Source: JADKFD01 sp050250665 (lineage in GTDB: Bacteria; Pseudomonadota; Gammaproteobacteria; Xanthomonadales; SZUA-5). Taken from it: 64,000 nucleotides of DNA. Position numbers and translations under genes: made by a program. Each line of letters opens with the position of its first letter. Position 1 is the first letter of the stretch. The stretch is taken from contig JBFWOF010000006.1 in assembly GCA_050250665.1 (NCBI GenBank), forward strand, positions 1 through 64,000, given 5' to 3'. The notes beneath the pieces are model-generated. The model had not been told where the DNA came from, did not search any database, and saw nothing but the letters and a program-made list of their open reading frames with translations. Below, piece by piece: positions 7,920-17,259 of this stretch.

Positions 7920-7926
7920 TCAAAGA

Positions 7927-9642
7927 ATGTCCGGCCTGATCCCCGAAAGCTTCATCGACGAATTGCTGCAGCGCGCCGACATAGTCGACGTCATCGGCGC
8001 GCGCGTGCAGTTGAAGCGGGCGGGCAAGGAATATCAGGCGCGCTGCCCCTTCCACGATGAGCGTTCGCCCTCGTTCACGGTGGTGCCGCAAAAGCAGTTC
8101 TATCACTGCTTCGGCTGCGGCGCCCACGGCAGCGCGCTCAAGTTTCTGATGGAGTACGAGGGCGTCAGCTTCCCGGATGCGGTCGAGCAGCTGGCGGCGC
8201 AGGTGGGTCTGCAGGTGCCGCGCGATGCCAGCCGCGCCGGTCCTGACGACAAACTGGCGCCGCTGTATGCGGTGCTGGCCGAAGCCACGGCCTGGTTCCG
8301 CGAACAGCTCACGCTGAACCAGCGCGCCCAGGCCTATTTCGAGCGTCGCGGCGTCGGCGCCGACATGATCGAACGCTATGCGCTGGGTTATGCGCCCGAC
8401 AGCTGGGACGGCCTCGGCCAGAAGCTTGGCCGCGGCGCCGAGCGGATGAAACTGCTGGCCGCTGCGGGTCTGTTGTCCCAGCGTGACAACGGCCACAGCT
8501 ACGACAAGTTCCGGGATCGGGTGATGTTCCCGATCCACGACCGCCGCGGCCGACCGATTGCCTTCGGCGGACGCATCCTCGATCAGGGCGAGCCCAAGTA
8601 CCTGAATTCCCCGGAGACTGCGCTGTTCCACAAGGGCCGTGAGCTCTATGGCCTGTGGCAGGCGCGCCAGATCGCGCAGAAGCTGAAGCGGCTGATCGTG
8701 GTGGAGGGCTATATGGACGTCATCGGCCTGGCCCAGCACGGCGTAGACGAGGCGGTCGCCACCCTGGGCACCGCCACCACCAAGGAGCATGCGGAACTGC
8801 TGTTCCGCAATGCCGAGGACGTGATCTTCTGCTTTGACGGTGACCGCGCCGGGCGTCAGGCCGCGTGGCGGGCGCTGGAATCGACCCTGCCGCGATTGAC
8901 CGATGGTCGTCAGGCCTATTTCCAGTTTCTGCCCGAAGGCGAAGACCCCGACACGCTGGTCCGCAAGGAGGGCGCCGAGGGCTTCCGTGCCCGGGTGCTC
9001 GAGGCCATGCCGCTGTCGGACTATTTCTTTGACACGCTGACCCGCGAGATCGACATGAACTCGATCGACGGCCGCGCCAGGCTGGCGGCGCGGGCGCAGC
9101 CGCTGATCGAGCAGATGCCCGATGGCGCCTTTCGCGATCTGATGCGCGAGGCGCTGGCCGAACGGAGTGGCGCGCGACGGGTGGTGCCACCCGCGCAGGC
9201 CCCGGCGCCGCCGCCACGCGCCAGTCGGCAGGTCGTGCAGCGCACCCTGGTGCGCAGCGCGCTGGCGCTGCTGTTGGCGCGACCGCAGCTGCTGCAGGAA
9301 ATCGAGATTCCTGCCGGTCTGGATCAGGTACACAAACCAGGGGCCGACATCCTGCGGGAAATGCTGGCGGTGATCGGCGCCCGGCCACAGATCGCCGGCG
9401 TGGAGCTGGTCGATCACTTCAGCGACAAGCCCACCCGCGACGCGCTGACCAAGCTGCTCAGTGCCGAACTGCCGGGCAATGAAGTGGGCTGGGCCGAAGA
9501 TCTGCAGAACGCGCTGGTGCAACTGATCGTGCAGAGCGAAGCCGAACGCCGGCGTCTGCTCGAAGCCAAGGCCAAGGCCGGCGAGGCACTGACCGCCGCA
9601 GAGAAGAAGGAACTGCTGGCGCTGATGGCGAAGCGCAGCTGA
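7927..9642 (+). CDS. dnaG: DNA primase DnaG
   Basis: Synthesises RNA primers at the replication fork with DnaB helicase. The 571-residue protein has the N-terminal zinc-binding domain (C40, H43, C61, C64 in RCPFHDE and YHCFGCG), the TOPRIM catalytic core with EGYMD near 261 and DGDRAGR near 304, and a C-terminal DnaB-interacting helical domain after a proline-rich linker near 425. The ATG at 7927 gives the canonical N-terminus, but there is no Shine-Dalgarno sequence; a polypyrimidine tract ends seven bases upstream. The usual rpsU-dnaG-rpoD operon is absent: a 595-base repeat island precedes the gene and dinB follows in the opposite direction. Confidence 0.96.
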   Translation: MSGLIPESFIDELLQRADIVDVIGARVQLKRAGKEYQARCPFHDERSPSFTVVPQKQFYHCFGCGAHGSALKFLMEYEGVSFPDAVEQLAAQVGLQVPRDASRAGPDDKLAPLYAVLAEATAWFREQLTLNQRAQAYFERRGVGADMIERYALGYAPDSWDGLGQKLGRGAERMKLLAAAGLLSQRDNGHSYDKFRDRVMFPIHDRRGRPIAFGGRILDQGEPKYLNSPETALFHKGRELYGLWQARQIAQKLKRLIVVEGYMDVIGLAQHGVDEAVATLGTATTKEHAELLFRNAEDVIFCFDGDRAGRQAAWRALESTLPRLTDGRQAYFQFLPEGEDPDTLVRKEGAEGFRARVLEAMPLSDYFFDTLTREIDMNSIDGRARLAARAQPLIEQMPDGAFRDLMREALAERSGARRVVPPAQAPAPPPRASRQVVQRTLVRSALALLLARPQLLQEIEIPAGLDQVHKPGADILREMLAVIGARPQIAGVELVDHFSDKPTRDALTKLLSAELPGNEVGWAEDLQNALVQLIVQSEAERRRLLEAKAKAGEALTAAEKKELLALMAKRS

Positions 9643-9993
9643 GGCGAGTGCAGCGGAGCCAGCCCTGCGTAGGTTGGGCCAAGGCCGCAGGCCGTGCCCA
9701 ACGGTCATGGCTGCGGGCCACTCGCAATCATGAAAATCGCCGGTGCCATGACCGTTGCATAGGGTTTCTTGCCTAACCCCTCCCCAGCCCTCCCCGAACA
9801 TCGGGGAGGGAGCAACAGCACTCGCCTGAACGACTTTCACGGCAACCTACACCGCTGTGCCGATCTTCAACGCTGACCGAGAACACAAGCCCAGCCAGAG
9901 CAGCGGAGCAAGCTCCGCTCTACGAGGGCGACGGTGTACCCGGCTCTTGTAGTACCGAGCTTGCTCGGCAGGGTCTGCGAGGCAAACCACTAG
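9643..9993. repeat. dnaG-dinB gap with several small palindromes
   Basis: No gene is visible. The gap holds a half GTAGGTTGGGC repeat (9667-9702), a CCTCCCC/GGGGAGG hairpin element (about 9773-9815), a perfect hairpin AGCGGAGC-AA-GCTCCGCT (9902-9919) and a hairpin CCGAGC-TT-GCTCGG (9955-9968). The last two could terminate the convergent dnaG and dinB transcripts, although neither is followed by a T-run. Confidence 0.65.
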
Positions 9994-11055
9994 CTAATCG
10001 AACAAGCCCTGTTGCGCCTGCATCTGGTCCGGATCGCAGAAGCCGGACAGGCCAACGCCAACCAGTCGATACAGGGTGGTTTCAGGCAGATCCACGCGCG
10101 CGCACAGTGCCTGCGCGATCTCGACCAACTGCCCGGCCGAGGCCGGTGGCTGACTCGGTGTCAGGCTGCGGGTGAGGTTGCGAAAATCGGCGGTCTTCAG
10201 CTTCAGCACCACGGTGCGCGCCACTCGCGGCTCGCGCGCCGCTGCGGCCCAGGTGCGCGCCGCCAGTTCGGCAATCGGCGCCACCAGCGCGGCGATCGGC
10301 AGGTCCTGGGCGAAGGTGTCTTCACTGGAGATCGATTTGGTCGGACGTTCGCTCTCGACCGGGTGTTCGTCGATGCCGCAGGACAATTCGTACAGGCGCC
10401 GTCCCCAGCGCCCGAAACGGGCTTCCAGTGCCGGCCCGCCCAGTTCGCGCAGGGCGCCGACCGTCTCTACGCCCAAGGATTGCAGGCGGGCCGCCATGAC
10501 CTTGCCCACACCCGGCAAGCGCGCCGCCGGCAGTGGGGTCAGAAAGTCCAGCACCTGTTCCGGCCGGATCACGAAATAGCCATCGGGCTTGCGCCAGTCC
10601 GAGGCGATCTTGGCCAGGAACTTGTTGGGCGCGATGCCCGCCGAGGCGGTCAGGTTCAACTCCTCGCGGATGCTGGCGCGAATGCTCTGAGCCACCGCCG
10701 TGGCGCTGGGCAGACCCTGCTTGTTGACGCTGACATCCAGATAGGCTTCGTCCAGGGACAGCGGCTCGATCAGATCGGTATGCCGGGCAAAGATCTCGCG
10801 CACGGCCTTTGAGACCGCCTTGTAGCGGCTGAAATCCGGGGCCACGAAGACGGCATCGGGACACAGACGCTCGGCCCGGATCGCCGGCATCGCCGAGCGC
10901 ACGCCAAAAGTGCGCGCCTCATAGCTGGCCGCGCACACCACCGAGCGCTGCCCGCGCCAGGCCACCACCACCGGCCGGCCGCGCAGCGAAGGATCATCGC
11001 GTTGCTCCACCGAGGCGTAGAAGGCATCCATGTCGATGTGGACGATCTTTCTCAC
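9994..11055 (-). CDS. dinB: DNA polymerase IV (Y family)
   Basis: Translesion polymerase of 353 residues, matching the E. coli DinB length. Catalytic acidic residues are visible in HIDMDAFYASVE near the N-terminus and SLDEAYLDV near 100. The steric-gate and finger region (YEARTFGVRSAMP), a helix-hairpin-helix thumb (LPGVGKVMAARLQSLG) and a little-finger domain follow. The C-terminus QQGLFD matches the beta-clamp binding consensus QxxLF, so sliding-clamp recruitment is expected. The GTG at 11055 is chosen because it gives the conserved MRKIVHIDMD-type start; in-frame sequence further upstream is repeat-derived. Convergent with dnaG. No LexA-type operator was identified upstream. Confidence 0.94.
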   Translation of the reverse strand: MRKIVHIDMDAFYASVEQRDDPSLRGRPVVVAWRGQRSVVCAASYEARTFGVRSAMPAIRAERLCPDAVFVAPDFSRYKAVSKAVREIFARHTDLIEPLSLDEAYLDVSVNKQGLPSATAVAQSIRASIREELNLTASAGIAPNKFLAKIASDWRKPDGYFVIRPEQVLDFLTPLPAARLPGVGKVMAARLQSLGVETVGALRELGGPALEARFGRWGRRLYELSCGIDEHPVESERPTKSISSEDTFAQDLPIAALVAPIAELAARTWAAAAREPRVARTVVLKLKTADFRNLTRSLTPSQPPASAGQLVEIAQALCARVDLPETTLYRLVGVGLSGFCDPDQMQAQQGLFD

Positions 11056-11114
11056 GGGGCGATTCTGCCGCGGATTCGCGCGCACCGGTTCGATTCGCAG
11101 ATCAGGTCGAAAAG

Positions 11115-11214
11115 CGCAACGCGGAGAACGCCAAGGCACGCAGAGAACGCTGAGCAAAGCAGAATCGGTTGATCCTGGCTCTTCTTTGCGTTCTCTGCGG
11201 CTCTCTGCGTTGTG
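11115..11214. repeat. CTCTGCG-type inverted repeat
   Basis: ACGCGGAGAACGC and CGCAGAGAACGC on the left are mirrored by TTGCGTTCTCTGCG and CTCTCTGCG on the right. Related elements lie at 18884-19108, 20109-20245 and 60648-60756. The gap continues with a half GAGCGGGCTCTGCCCGCG element at 11238-11274 and a polypyrimidine tract at 11309-11350; no gene is visible in 11056-11466. Confidence 0.75.
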
Positions 11215-11466
11215 CTCCTGGCCTCACTGCACAGCGCGATCGCGGGCAGAGCCCGCTCCCACAGAGAGCATTGCCCACGGTTGCACTCGAAGCCGGCGTC
11301 CTGGCTTCCCTCTTTTCCTTTTTCCTTTTTCCTTTTCCCTTCTTCCCGCTGCTCGCCAACCTTAACGCCAGCAATGCCCGCGACGCCCTGATCCTTCAAG
11401 ATTCATTACGAATTCAGCCCGGTGACTCAGAATCGAGTCCACGTTCACCCTACACGGAAGCCCACC

Positions 11467-12504
11467 ATGCGCCAGATTCGCTCCGCTGTGTTTGCGACGA
11501 TCCTCGCCTTCAGTTCCGCGGCCTCGGCCTTCACGCCCGAGAACGGTACCTGGTGGAACCCGGCCGAGCCCGGCACCGGTTTTCTGATCGAGATCCAGGA
11601 CAACTTCCTGTTTCTGGCCGGCTACATGTACGCGCCCGATGGTCGGCCGATGTGGTACACCTCGCAGGGCACGATGAACGGCAATGCCCGTTTTGTCGGC
11701 GAGCTGACCAGTTTCTCCGGCGGCCAGTGCCTGGGCTGCATCTGGCAGCAGCCTGCCGTGCAGCTGGGCGCGGGTGGCCCGGTCGAGATCATCTTCGATA
11801 CCGAAACCGATGCCCGGATCACCCTCGGTGGCCGCGTGGTGCCGATCCGGCGCTTTGATTACGCCCTGACCCGCACGCCCGGCGATGCCAAGAACGAACT
11901 GATGCTGGGCGAGTGGCAGGTCACGATCGACTTCTCGGCCAGTTCCACCGTCGGCTTCCCCTTCTACGGCGATGTGCTGATCTACCAGACCGTCGACCGG
12001 GCGCCGAATCCGGACGTGTTCGATGGCTGCCGCGCCGACAATTCGCTGATCGGACGCTGCACCCAGAACGCCATTGCCACCCACGATTCCTCGGGCTTCT
12101 ATCAGGCCAGCACCGGTGATCACTATCTGATCGTCAACGACGATCCGAACAACTTCGCCTACTACGTGGTCAAGACCGGCACTTACCAGTTCGACGGCAT
12201 CGTCAAGATCTGCCCGAAGAACCTGTCGAACGTGACCACCCAGTGCCTGCAGTCGAACAACTACCGGGCCTTCCCGGTGCGCGGCCATCGCACCGCCAGC
12301 CGTACCTTCGTGTTGACCGGCAGCGGTCCGAACGAACCGGACAAGGCCAAGATCAACAGCGAGTGGTCATTGGCGCGCATGGTCGGCGACACCCGCATCA
12401 ACGATGGTCTGGACAACACGGCCGTCAAATCGCGTTTCAACATCGACCTCAGCCAAGCGCCGGTGAAAGAGCTGGAATTCCTGGCCGATCGCGTCGCCCG
12501 CTGA
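11467..12504 (+). CDS. Secreted protein with G-x-W-W-N-P motif, function unknown
   Basis: Exported protein of 345 residues with a signal peptide (about 1-22, ending SSAASA). The mature N-terminus carries NGTWWNPAEPGTGFLIEIQ followed by DGRPMWYTSQG. This aromatic motif recurs in many Xanthomonadales secreted proteins and also in the C-terminal part of the 1,137-residue protein at 21.5-24.9 kb. Paired cysteines (CLGC, CRAD...GRC, CPK...QC) suggest disulphides. I know no enzymatic role. The ATG at 11467 is chosen because the signal peptide starts there; the 15 in-frame residues upstream are hydrophilic and lack that character. It stands alone between repeat-rich gaps. Confidence 0.75.
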   Translation: MRQIRSAVFATILAFSSAASAFTPENGTWWNPAEPGTGFLIEIQDNFLFLAGYMYAPDGRPMWYTSQGTMNGNARFVGELTSFSGGQCLGCIWQQPAVQLGAGGPVEIIFDTETDARITLGGRVVPIRRFDYALTRTPGDAKNELMLGEWQVTIDFSASSTVGFPFYGDVLIYQTVDRAPNPDVFDGCRADNSLIGRCTQNAIATHDSSGFYQASTGDHYLIVNDDPNNFAYYVVKTGTYQFDGIVKICPKNLSNVTTQCLQSNNYRAFPVRGHRTASRTFVLTGSGPNEPDKAKINSEWSLARMVGDTRINDGLDNTAVKSRFNIDLSQAPVKELEFLADRVAR

Positions 12505-12531
12505 TCCAGGGAGCTGACGAGCCCGCCCCCC

Positions 12532-12697
12532 TGTGGGAGCGGGCTCTGCCCGCGAACGGGGACTCGGCGGGGACACCTGTCGCGGATGAATCCGCTCCCA
12601 CAGGGTGAGGTGCGGCGCTTTCGGTGGGAACGGGCTCTGCCCGCGAACCGGGCGACTCTGCGGGGACATGCTGTCGCGGATGAATCCGCTCCCACAG
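12532..12697. repeat. Two tandem GTGGGAGCGGGCTCTGCCCGCG palindromes
   Basis: Two consecutive units (12532-12603 and 12623-12697). Each opens with TGGGAGCGGGCTCTGCCCGC (GGGAACGGG in the second) and closes with GCGGATGAATCCGCTCCCAC. The arms pair, giving a long hairpin each. Half copies occur at 11238-11274 and within the 60.5-60.9 kb island. Confidence 0.85.
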
Positions 12698-12761
12698 ACG
12701 GCGGGCTCCCCCGGCCGCATGGCCGCTATGCTGCGCTGATGCTGACCCCGACCCGAGCGCT

Positions 12762-15248
12762 GTGCTGACACTCGATTCTTCCTTGCCGATCATGGCCTCC
12801 CTGCCGGCGCTGCAAGCGGCGCTGGCTGCGCATACGCGGGTGGTGCTGGAGGCGCCGCCCGGTGCCGGCAAGACCACCACGGTGCCACTGGCGCTGCTGG
12901 ACGCGCCCTGGCTGGCGGGGCGCAAGATCCTGATGCTGGAACCGCGCCGCATTGCCGCGCGCGCCGCAGCCACTTATCTGGCCCGGCAGCTGGGCGAGGA
13001 ACCCGGCGCCAGTGTCGGCTATCGCATCCGCTTCGAATCGCGCCCCGGACGCCGGATAGAAGTGCTGACCGAGGGCATCCTGACGCGGATGATCCAGGAA
13101 GACCCGATGCTGGACGGCGTCGGCTGCCTGATCTTCGACGAGTTCCACGAGCGCCATCTGGCCACGGATCTGGGACTGGCGCTGGCGCTGGACGCGCAAG
13201 CTGGCTTGCGTGAGGACCTGCGGCTGCTGGTGATGTCGGCCACCCTCGACGGTGCCCGGCTGGCGGACTGGCTGCAGGCCGAGCGTGTGGAAAGCGCCGG
13301 ACGCAGCTATCCGGTGAGCATCGAACACCTACCCGGCAAGCGCGAGGAGCGCATCGCTGCACATCTGGCGCGCGGCGTGGAGCAGGCGCTGGAACGCAGC
13401 GAGGGCGATGTGCTGGCCTTTCTCCCCGGGCGGCGCGAGATCGACGACGCTGCCAAGATCCTGAGCGCGCGCTTGCCGGATTCGATCGACCCGGTGCTGC
13501 TGCACGGCGAACTGGCGATCGAGGCGCAGGCGGCGGCGATGACGCCAGCCGCGGCAGGTCGTCGGCGTGTGGTGCTGGCCACCAATGTTGCCGAATCCAG
13601 TCTGACCCTGCCGGGCGTGCGCGCCGTGGTCGATTCCGGCCTGGCGCGTGAGCCGCGCTTCGATCCCAACGCCGGCTTCACCCGACTGGAGACGGTCGCG
13701 ATCTCGAGCGCTTCGGCCACCCAGCGCGCCGGTCGTGCCGGTCGACTGGGCCCCGGCTATGCGCTGCGCCTGTGGTCCGCGGAGAAACGCCTGGAAGCCG
13801 AACGCCGCGCCGAGATCGTAGATGCCGACCTGGCCTCGCTGGCGCTGGAACTGGCGGCCTGGGGCGGCGCCGAGCTGCGTTTTCTGGACACGCCACCGCC
13901 CGGACATCTGGCCCAGGCGCGCGAGTTGCTGCAAAGCCTGGGCGCGCTCGACGAATCAGCCCGGATCACCGCCCATGGCCGTGAGCTGATGCGCATCGGC
14001 ACGCATCCGCGGCTGGCCAATCTGGTGGTCCACGGCCGTCGCGATCCGGCGGCTGGCTGGATCCCGGAGCTGCTGGCGCTGCTGGAAGCGCGCGATCCGC
14101 TGGTCGGTGAGGAGCGCTGGTCAGAAGACTGGCGCACGCGCCTGCAGGCGCTGCTGGCGCTGCGTGAGCGCCGCCCGCTGGGCAGCGCCTCTTCCGGCGC
14201 CTTGCGCGCCATCGACCACGCTGCGCGCGAATGGCGCCGTCGTCTGCGCCTGCCCGAAGCGCCCACACGCAGCAGCACGCACGCGCTCGGCGATCTGCTG
14301 ATCCACGCCTTTCCCGACCGCATCGCCCGCCTCGACAAAGCCGAGCGCTACCAGCTGGCCGGCGGTCGCGGAGCCGCGCTGCGCCCGGGCTCGGGACTGA
14401 CCGGCGAGCCCTGGCTGGCGGTCAGCGATCTGATGGGCAGCGGTGCCGATGCCCGCATCGCCAAGGCGGCGCCCTTCGACGCCGATCTGCTGGAACGGCA
14501 TTACCCCGAGCAATTCCGCACGGTGCGCGAGTTCGGCTTCGATGCCGCCAGCCAGTCAGCGCAGCAGCGGGTCGAGAAGCGCTTCGGCGCCATCGTCCTG
14601 GAACGCCGCGTCGAAGCCGCGCGCGATCCCGAGGCGGTGCGCGGCGCCCTGATCGCCGGCGTGCGCGCGCTGGGTGTGGCGGCGCTGAACTTCTCCGAAC
14701 AGCAGCAACGCCTGCGCGCCCGGGTGCAATGCCTGCGTGCATGGCTGCCCGATGCCGGATTGCCCGACTGGTCCGATGCGGCCTTGCTGGACTCGCTGGA
14801 GCAGTGGCTGGCGCCGGCGCTGAACGGCATCACCCGCCTCAGCCAGCTGGGCCCGGATCGACTGGGTGGCGCGCTGCTGGATTCACTCGACTACGCCCAG
14901 CGCACGCTGGTCGACAAGGAAGCACCCGACACCCTGACCGTGCCCAGCGGCATGAGCCGCAAGCTCGAATACCTCCCCGGCGAGCCGCCGGTGTTGGCCG
15001 TGAAACTGCAGGAACTGTTCGGCCTGGCCGACACCCCGCGCATCGCCAAGGGCCGCATCCCGGTGACCCTGCATCTGCTCTCGCCCGGCGGCCGGCCGAT
15101 CCAGGTCACCCAGGATCTGAAAGGGTTCTGGGACCGCACCTACGCCGAGGTGCGCAAGGAGCTGAAAGGCCGCTACCCCAAGCACCCCTGGCCCGATGAT
15201 CCATGGACCGCCCAGGCCACGCACCGGGCCAAGCCGCGGGTGCGTTGA
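12762..15248 (+). CDS. hrpB: ATP-dependent helicase HrpB
   Basis: DEAH-type superfamily 2 RNA helicase of 828 residues, the usual HrpB length. Motif I is APPGAGKTTTV near 30-40, motif Ia LEPRRIAARA, motif II DEFHERH near 126-132, motif III MSATLDG, motif V LATNVAESSLTLPGV and motif VI QRAGRAGR. The C-terminal HrpB-specific region ends in FWDRTYAEVRKELKGRYPKHPWPDDP, a hallmark of the family shared with E. coli HrpB. Its cellular substrate is not well defined; HrpB is non-essential where tested. The GTG at 12762 is the best start since the helicase core begins within 12 residues. It follows the tandem palindromes and precedes a 612-base repeat island. Confidence 0.93.
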   Translation: MLTLDSSLPIMASLPALQAALAAHTRVVLEAPPGAGKTTTVPLALLDAPWLAGRKILMLEPRRIAARAAATYLARQLGEEPGASVGYRIRFESRPGRRIEVLTEGILTRMIQEDPMLDGVGCLIFDEFHERHLATDLGLALALDAQAGLREDLRLLVMSATLDGARLADWLQAERVESAGRSYPVSIEHLPGKREERIAAHLARGVEQALERSEGDVLAFLPGRREIDDAAKILSARLPDSIDPVLLHGELAIEAQAAAMTPAAAGRRRVVLATNVAESSLTLPGVRAVVDSGLAREPRFDPNAGFTRLETVAISSASATQRAGRAGRLGPGYALRLWSAEKRLEAERRAEIVDADLASLALELAAWGGAELRFLDTPPPGHLAQARELLQSLGALDESARITAHGRELMRIGTHPRLANLVVHGRRDPAAGWIPELLALLEARDPLVGEERWSEDWRTRLQALLALRERRPLGSASSGALRAIDHAAREWRRRLRLPEAPTRSSTHALGDLLIHAFPDRIARLDKAERYQLAGGRGAALRPGSGLTGEPWLAVSDLMGSGADARIAKAAPFDADLLERHYPEQFRTVREFGFDAASQSAQQRVEKRFGAIVLERRVEAARDPEAVRGALIAGVRALGVAALNFSEQQQRLRARVQCLRAWLPDAGLPDWSDAALLDSLEQWLAPALNGITRLSQLGPDRLGGALLDSLDYAQRTLVDKEAPDTLTVPSGMSRKLEYLPGEPPVLAVKLQELFGLADTPRIAKGRIPVTLHLLSPGGRPIQVTQDLKGFWDRTYAEVRKELKGRYPKHPWPDDPWTAQATHRAKPRVR

Positions 15249-15860
15249 GGGCGCGGTGCGCGGGTTGCTGGTTGTCGGTTGCTGGTTGTCGGTCTGGGGA
15301 TCGAGCGCCGATGTGGGGGCCAGACTTGTCTGGACCTACAACGGCCGACGTCATCGCGAGCCACCTGTATCGGTCCGACACTGCGCACGGTCCCTGAGCC
15401 TGAGTGTGAGGTAGCGCGGCTCCGGCGCGCGGCGAATCAGGATGGGCGCCAGGGTTGTTCGCGCCGGCGGCCGCGGTATGGCTGAGGGTGCGGGAAACGG
15501 GGAACAGGGCACGGGAAAGGCCACGAGCTTCGCGCTCGTGTAGGTCCAGACTTGTCTGGACGCTCTTCGCTCGGTGCTGGAAAAGCTGCCCACGGGCCAT
15601 GAACTCGCCTGCTGTGCGTAGCCTGGTGTGCCGCGCAGCGGCTCACCGGGGCTCTTCGGCATCACCGCCCGGAGAGCGCTACGCGCACTTCGGGCTAAAA
15701 AAGGCAGCGGGTCGAAGGCGCACCCGGGGCCTGTTCCGGCGATCCCGGGTACGCAGCGCTGACCTGGGCTACCGGAGCCGGCCCCGTTTACCCCGCCCCG
15801 TGCCCCCTGCCCCGCACCCCTGCATAATCAAGGGCTATCCACGCAGAGCCATCCCCACGC
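15249..15860. repeat. Repeat island between hrpB and tldE
   Basis: No gene is visible. Contents in order: GTTGCTGGTTGTCGG short direct repeats near 15263-15295; two GTCCAGACTTGTCTGGAC-type palindromes (about 15319-15336 and 15543-15561); junction motifs near 15370-15395 and 15584-15606; a GTAGCGCGGCTCCGGCGCGC half element (15409-15432); and a G-rich tract (15491-15520) facing an inverted CCCCGTG tract (15782-15822), which bracket about 330 bases. Confidence 0.65.
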
Positions 15861-17240
15861 ATGACCGCAGTCACTGTCGAATCGCCGAACGCCCCGCCGC
15901 ACGCTGAACTGGATCGTCTGGCCGCCATCGCCGAGGACGTGATTGCCCGCTGTCGCGGGCGCGGTGCCGATCAGGTGGAGGTCGGGGTCAGTGTCGATGC
16001 CGGTCTGGCGGTCAACGTGCGCCTGGGCGAGGTCGAAACGGTGGAGCACACGCGTGATCGCGGGCTGTCGCTGACGGTCTATGCCGGGCAGCGCAAGGGC
16101 TCGGCCAGCACCGCCGATCTGGACGAGCGTTCGATCGCCATCACCATCGAACAGGCCCTGGCCATCGCCCGCTACACCGAAGCCGATCCCGCGGCGGGAC
16201 TGGCTGATGCCGACAGGCTGGCCACGGTATTCCCGGATCTGGACCTGTGGCATCCGCAGGGTCCGGATGCCGAAGCCGCGATCGAACTGGCGCTGCGCTG
16301 CGAATCGGCGGCGCTGGAGTTCGATCCGCGCATCAACAACTCCGAGGGTGCCAGCGTCAGCGCCGGTCGCAGCTACGGGGTCTATGCCAACAGCCATGGT
16401 TTTGTCGGCCGCGATTACGGCACCCGTTATTCGCTGTCGTGCTCGGTGCTGGGCGGCAGCGATGACGCCATGCAGCGCGATCACCATTATGACAGCGCCC
16501 GCGCCTTTGCCGATCTGGCCGGTGCCGAGGCCATCGGTCGCGAAACCGCGCGGCGCACGCTCAAGCGCCTGGGCGCCCGTGGTCTGAGCACGCGCAAGGC
16601 CCCGGTGATCCTGTCGGCCGAGGTGGCCCGCGGTTTCTTCGCCCACCTGTGCTCGGCCGTGTCTGGCGGCTCGCTCTATCGCAAGGCCAGCTTCCTGGTC
16701 GATGCCCAGGGCCAGCAGATCTTCCCCAGCTGGATGCAGATCACCGAGCAGCCGCATCTCAAGCGCGGTCCGGGATCGGCGGATTTCGATGATGAGGGCG
16801 TGGCCACCCGCGCCAATCCGCTGATCGTCGACGGCGTGCTCGAGCGCTACATCCTCGGCAGCTACTCGGCCCGCAAGCTCGGTCTCAGCAGCACCGGCAA
16901 CGCCGGCGGCGTGCACAACCTCAGCATCACACCCAATGCCGGCGCCCTGGCCGAGCTGTTTGCCGACATGGGCACCGGGCTGTATGTGACCGAATTGCTG
17001 GGCCAGGGCGTGAGCCTGCTCACCGGCGATTACTCGCGCGGCGCTGCTGGCTACTGGGTCGAGAACGGTCGGATCGTCTATCCGGTGCACGAGATCACCA
17101 TTGCCGGCAATCTGCGTGAGATGTTTGCCGGCATCATCGCCGTAGGCAACGAGATCGATGCCCGCGGCAATGTGCGCACCGGACCGGTATCTCTGGCCGA
17201 GATGACCATCGCCGGTGAGAGCAGCGACGATGACGAATGA
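15861..17240 (+). CDS. pmbA: TldE/PmbA metalloprotease subunit
   Basis: Subunit of the TldD/TldE heterodimeric protease that degrades unfolded or small peptides and processes modified peptides such as microcin B17. The 459 residues cover the PmbA/TldE fold: the N-terminal domain with VRLGEVETVEHTRDRGLSLTVY, a central INNSEGASVSAG segment, and the C-terminal domain with SFLVDAQGQQIFPSWMQITEQPHLKRGPGSADFDDEGV-type family sequence and GYWVENGRIVYPVHEITIAGNL near the end. As in TldE generally, the HExxxH zinc motif of TldD is absent. tldD is not in this window. It overlaps or nearly touches the isoaspartyl peptidase gene downstream, suggesting a peptide-degradation operon. Confidence 0.93.
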   Translation: MTAVTVESPNAPPHAELDRLAAIAEDVIARCRGRGADQVEVGVSVDAGLAVNVRLGEVETVEHTRDRGLSLTVYAGQRKGSASTADLDERSIAITIEQALAIARYTEADPAAGLADADRLATVFPDLDLWHPQGPDAEAAIELALRCESAALEFDPRINNSEGASVSAGRSYGVYANSHGFVGRDYGTRYSLSCSVLGGSDDAMQRDHHYDSARAFADLAGAEAIGRETARRTLKRLGARGLSTRKAPVILSAEVARGFFAHLCSAVSGGSLYRKASFLVDAQGQQIFPSWMQITEQPHLKRGPGSADFDDEGVATRANPLIVDGVLERYILGSYSARKLGLSSTGNAGGVHNLSITPNAGALAELFADMGTGLYVTELLGQGVSLLTGDYSRGAAGYWVENGRIVYPVHEITIAGNLREMFAGIIAVGNEIDARGNVRTGPVSLAEMTIAGESSDDDE

Positions 17241-17259
17241 GCGGCTACTGGGAGGGCGA

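Noticed and set aside
7786..9840. 684-codon open frame antisense to dnaG
   Set aside because: Same reason: it exists only because of codon bias in the opposite strand's dnaG, and it runs through repeats at both ends.
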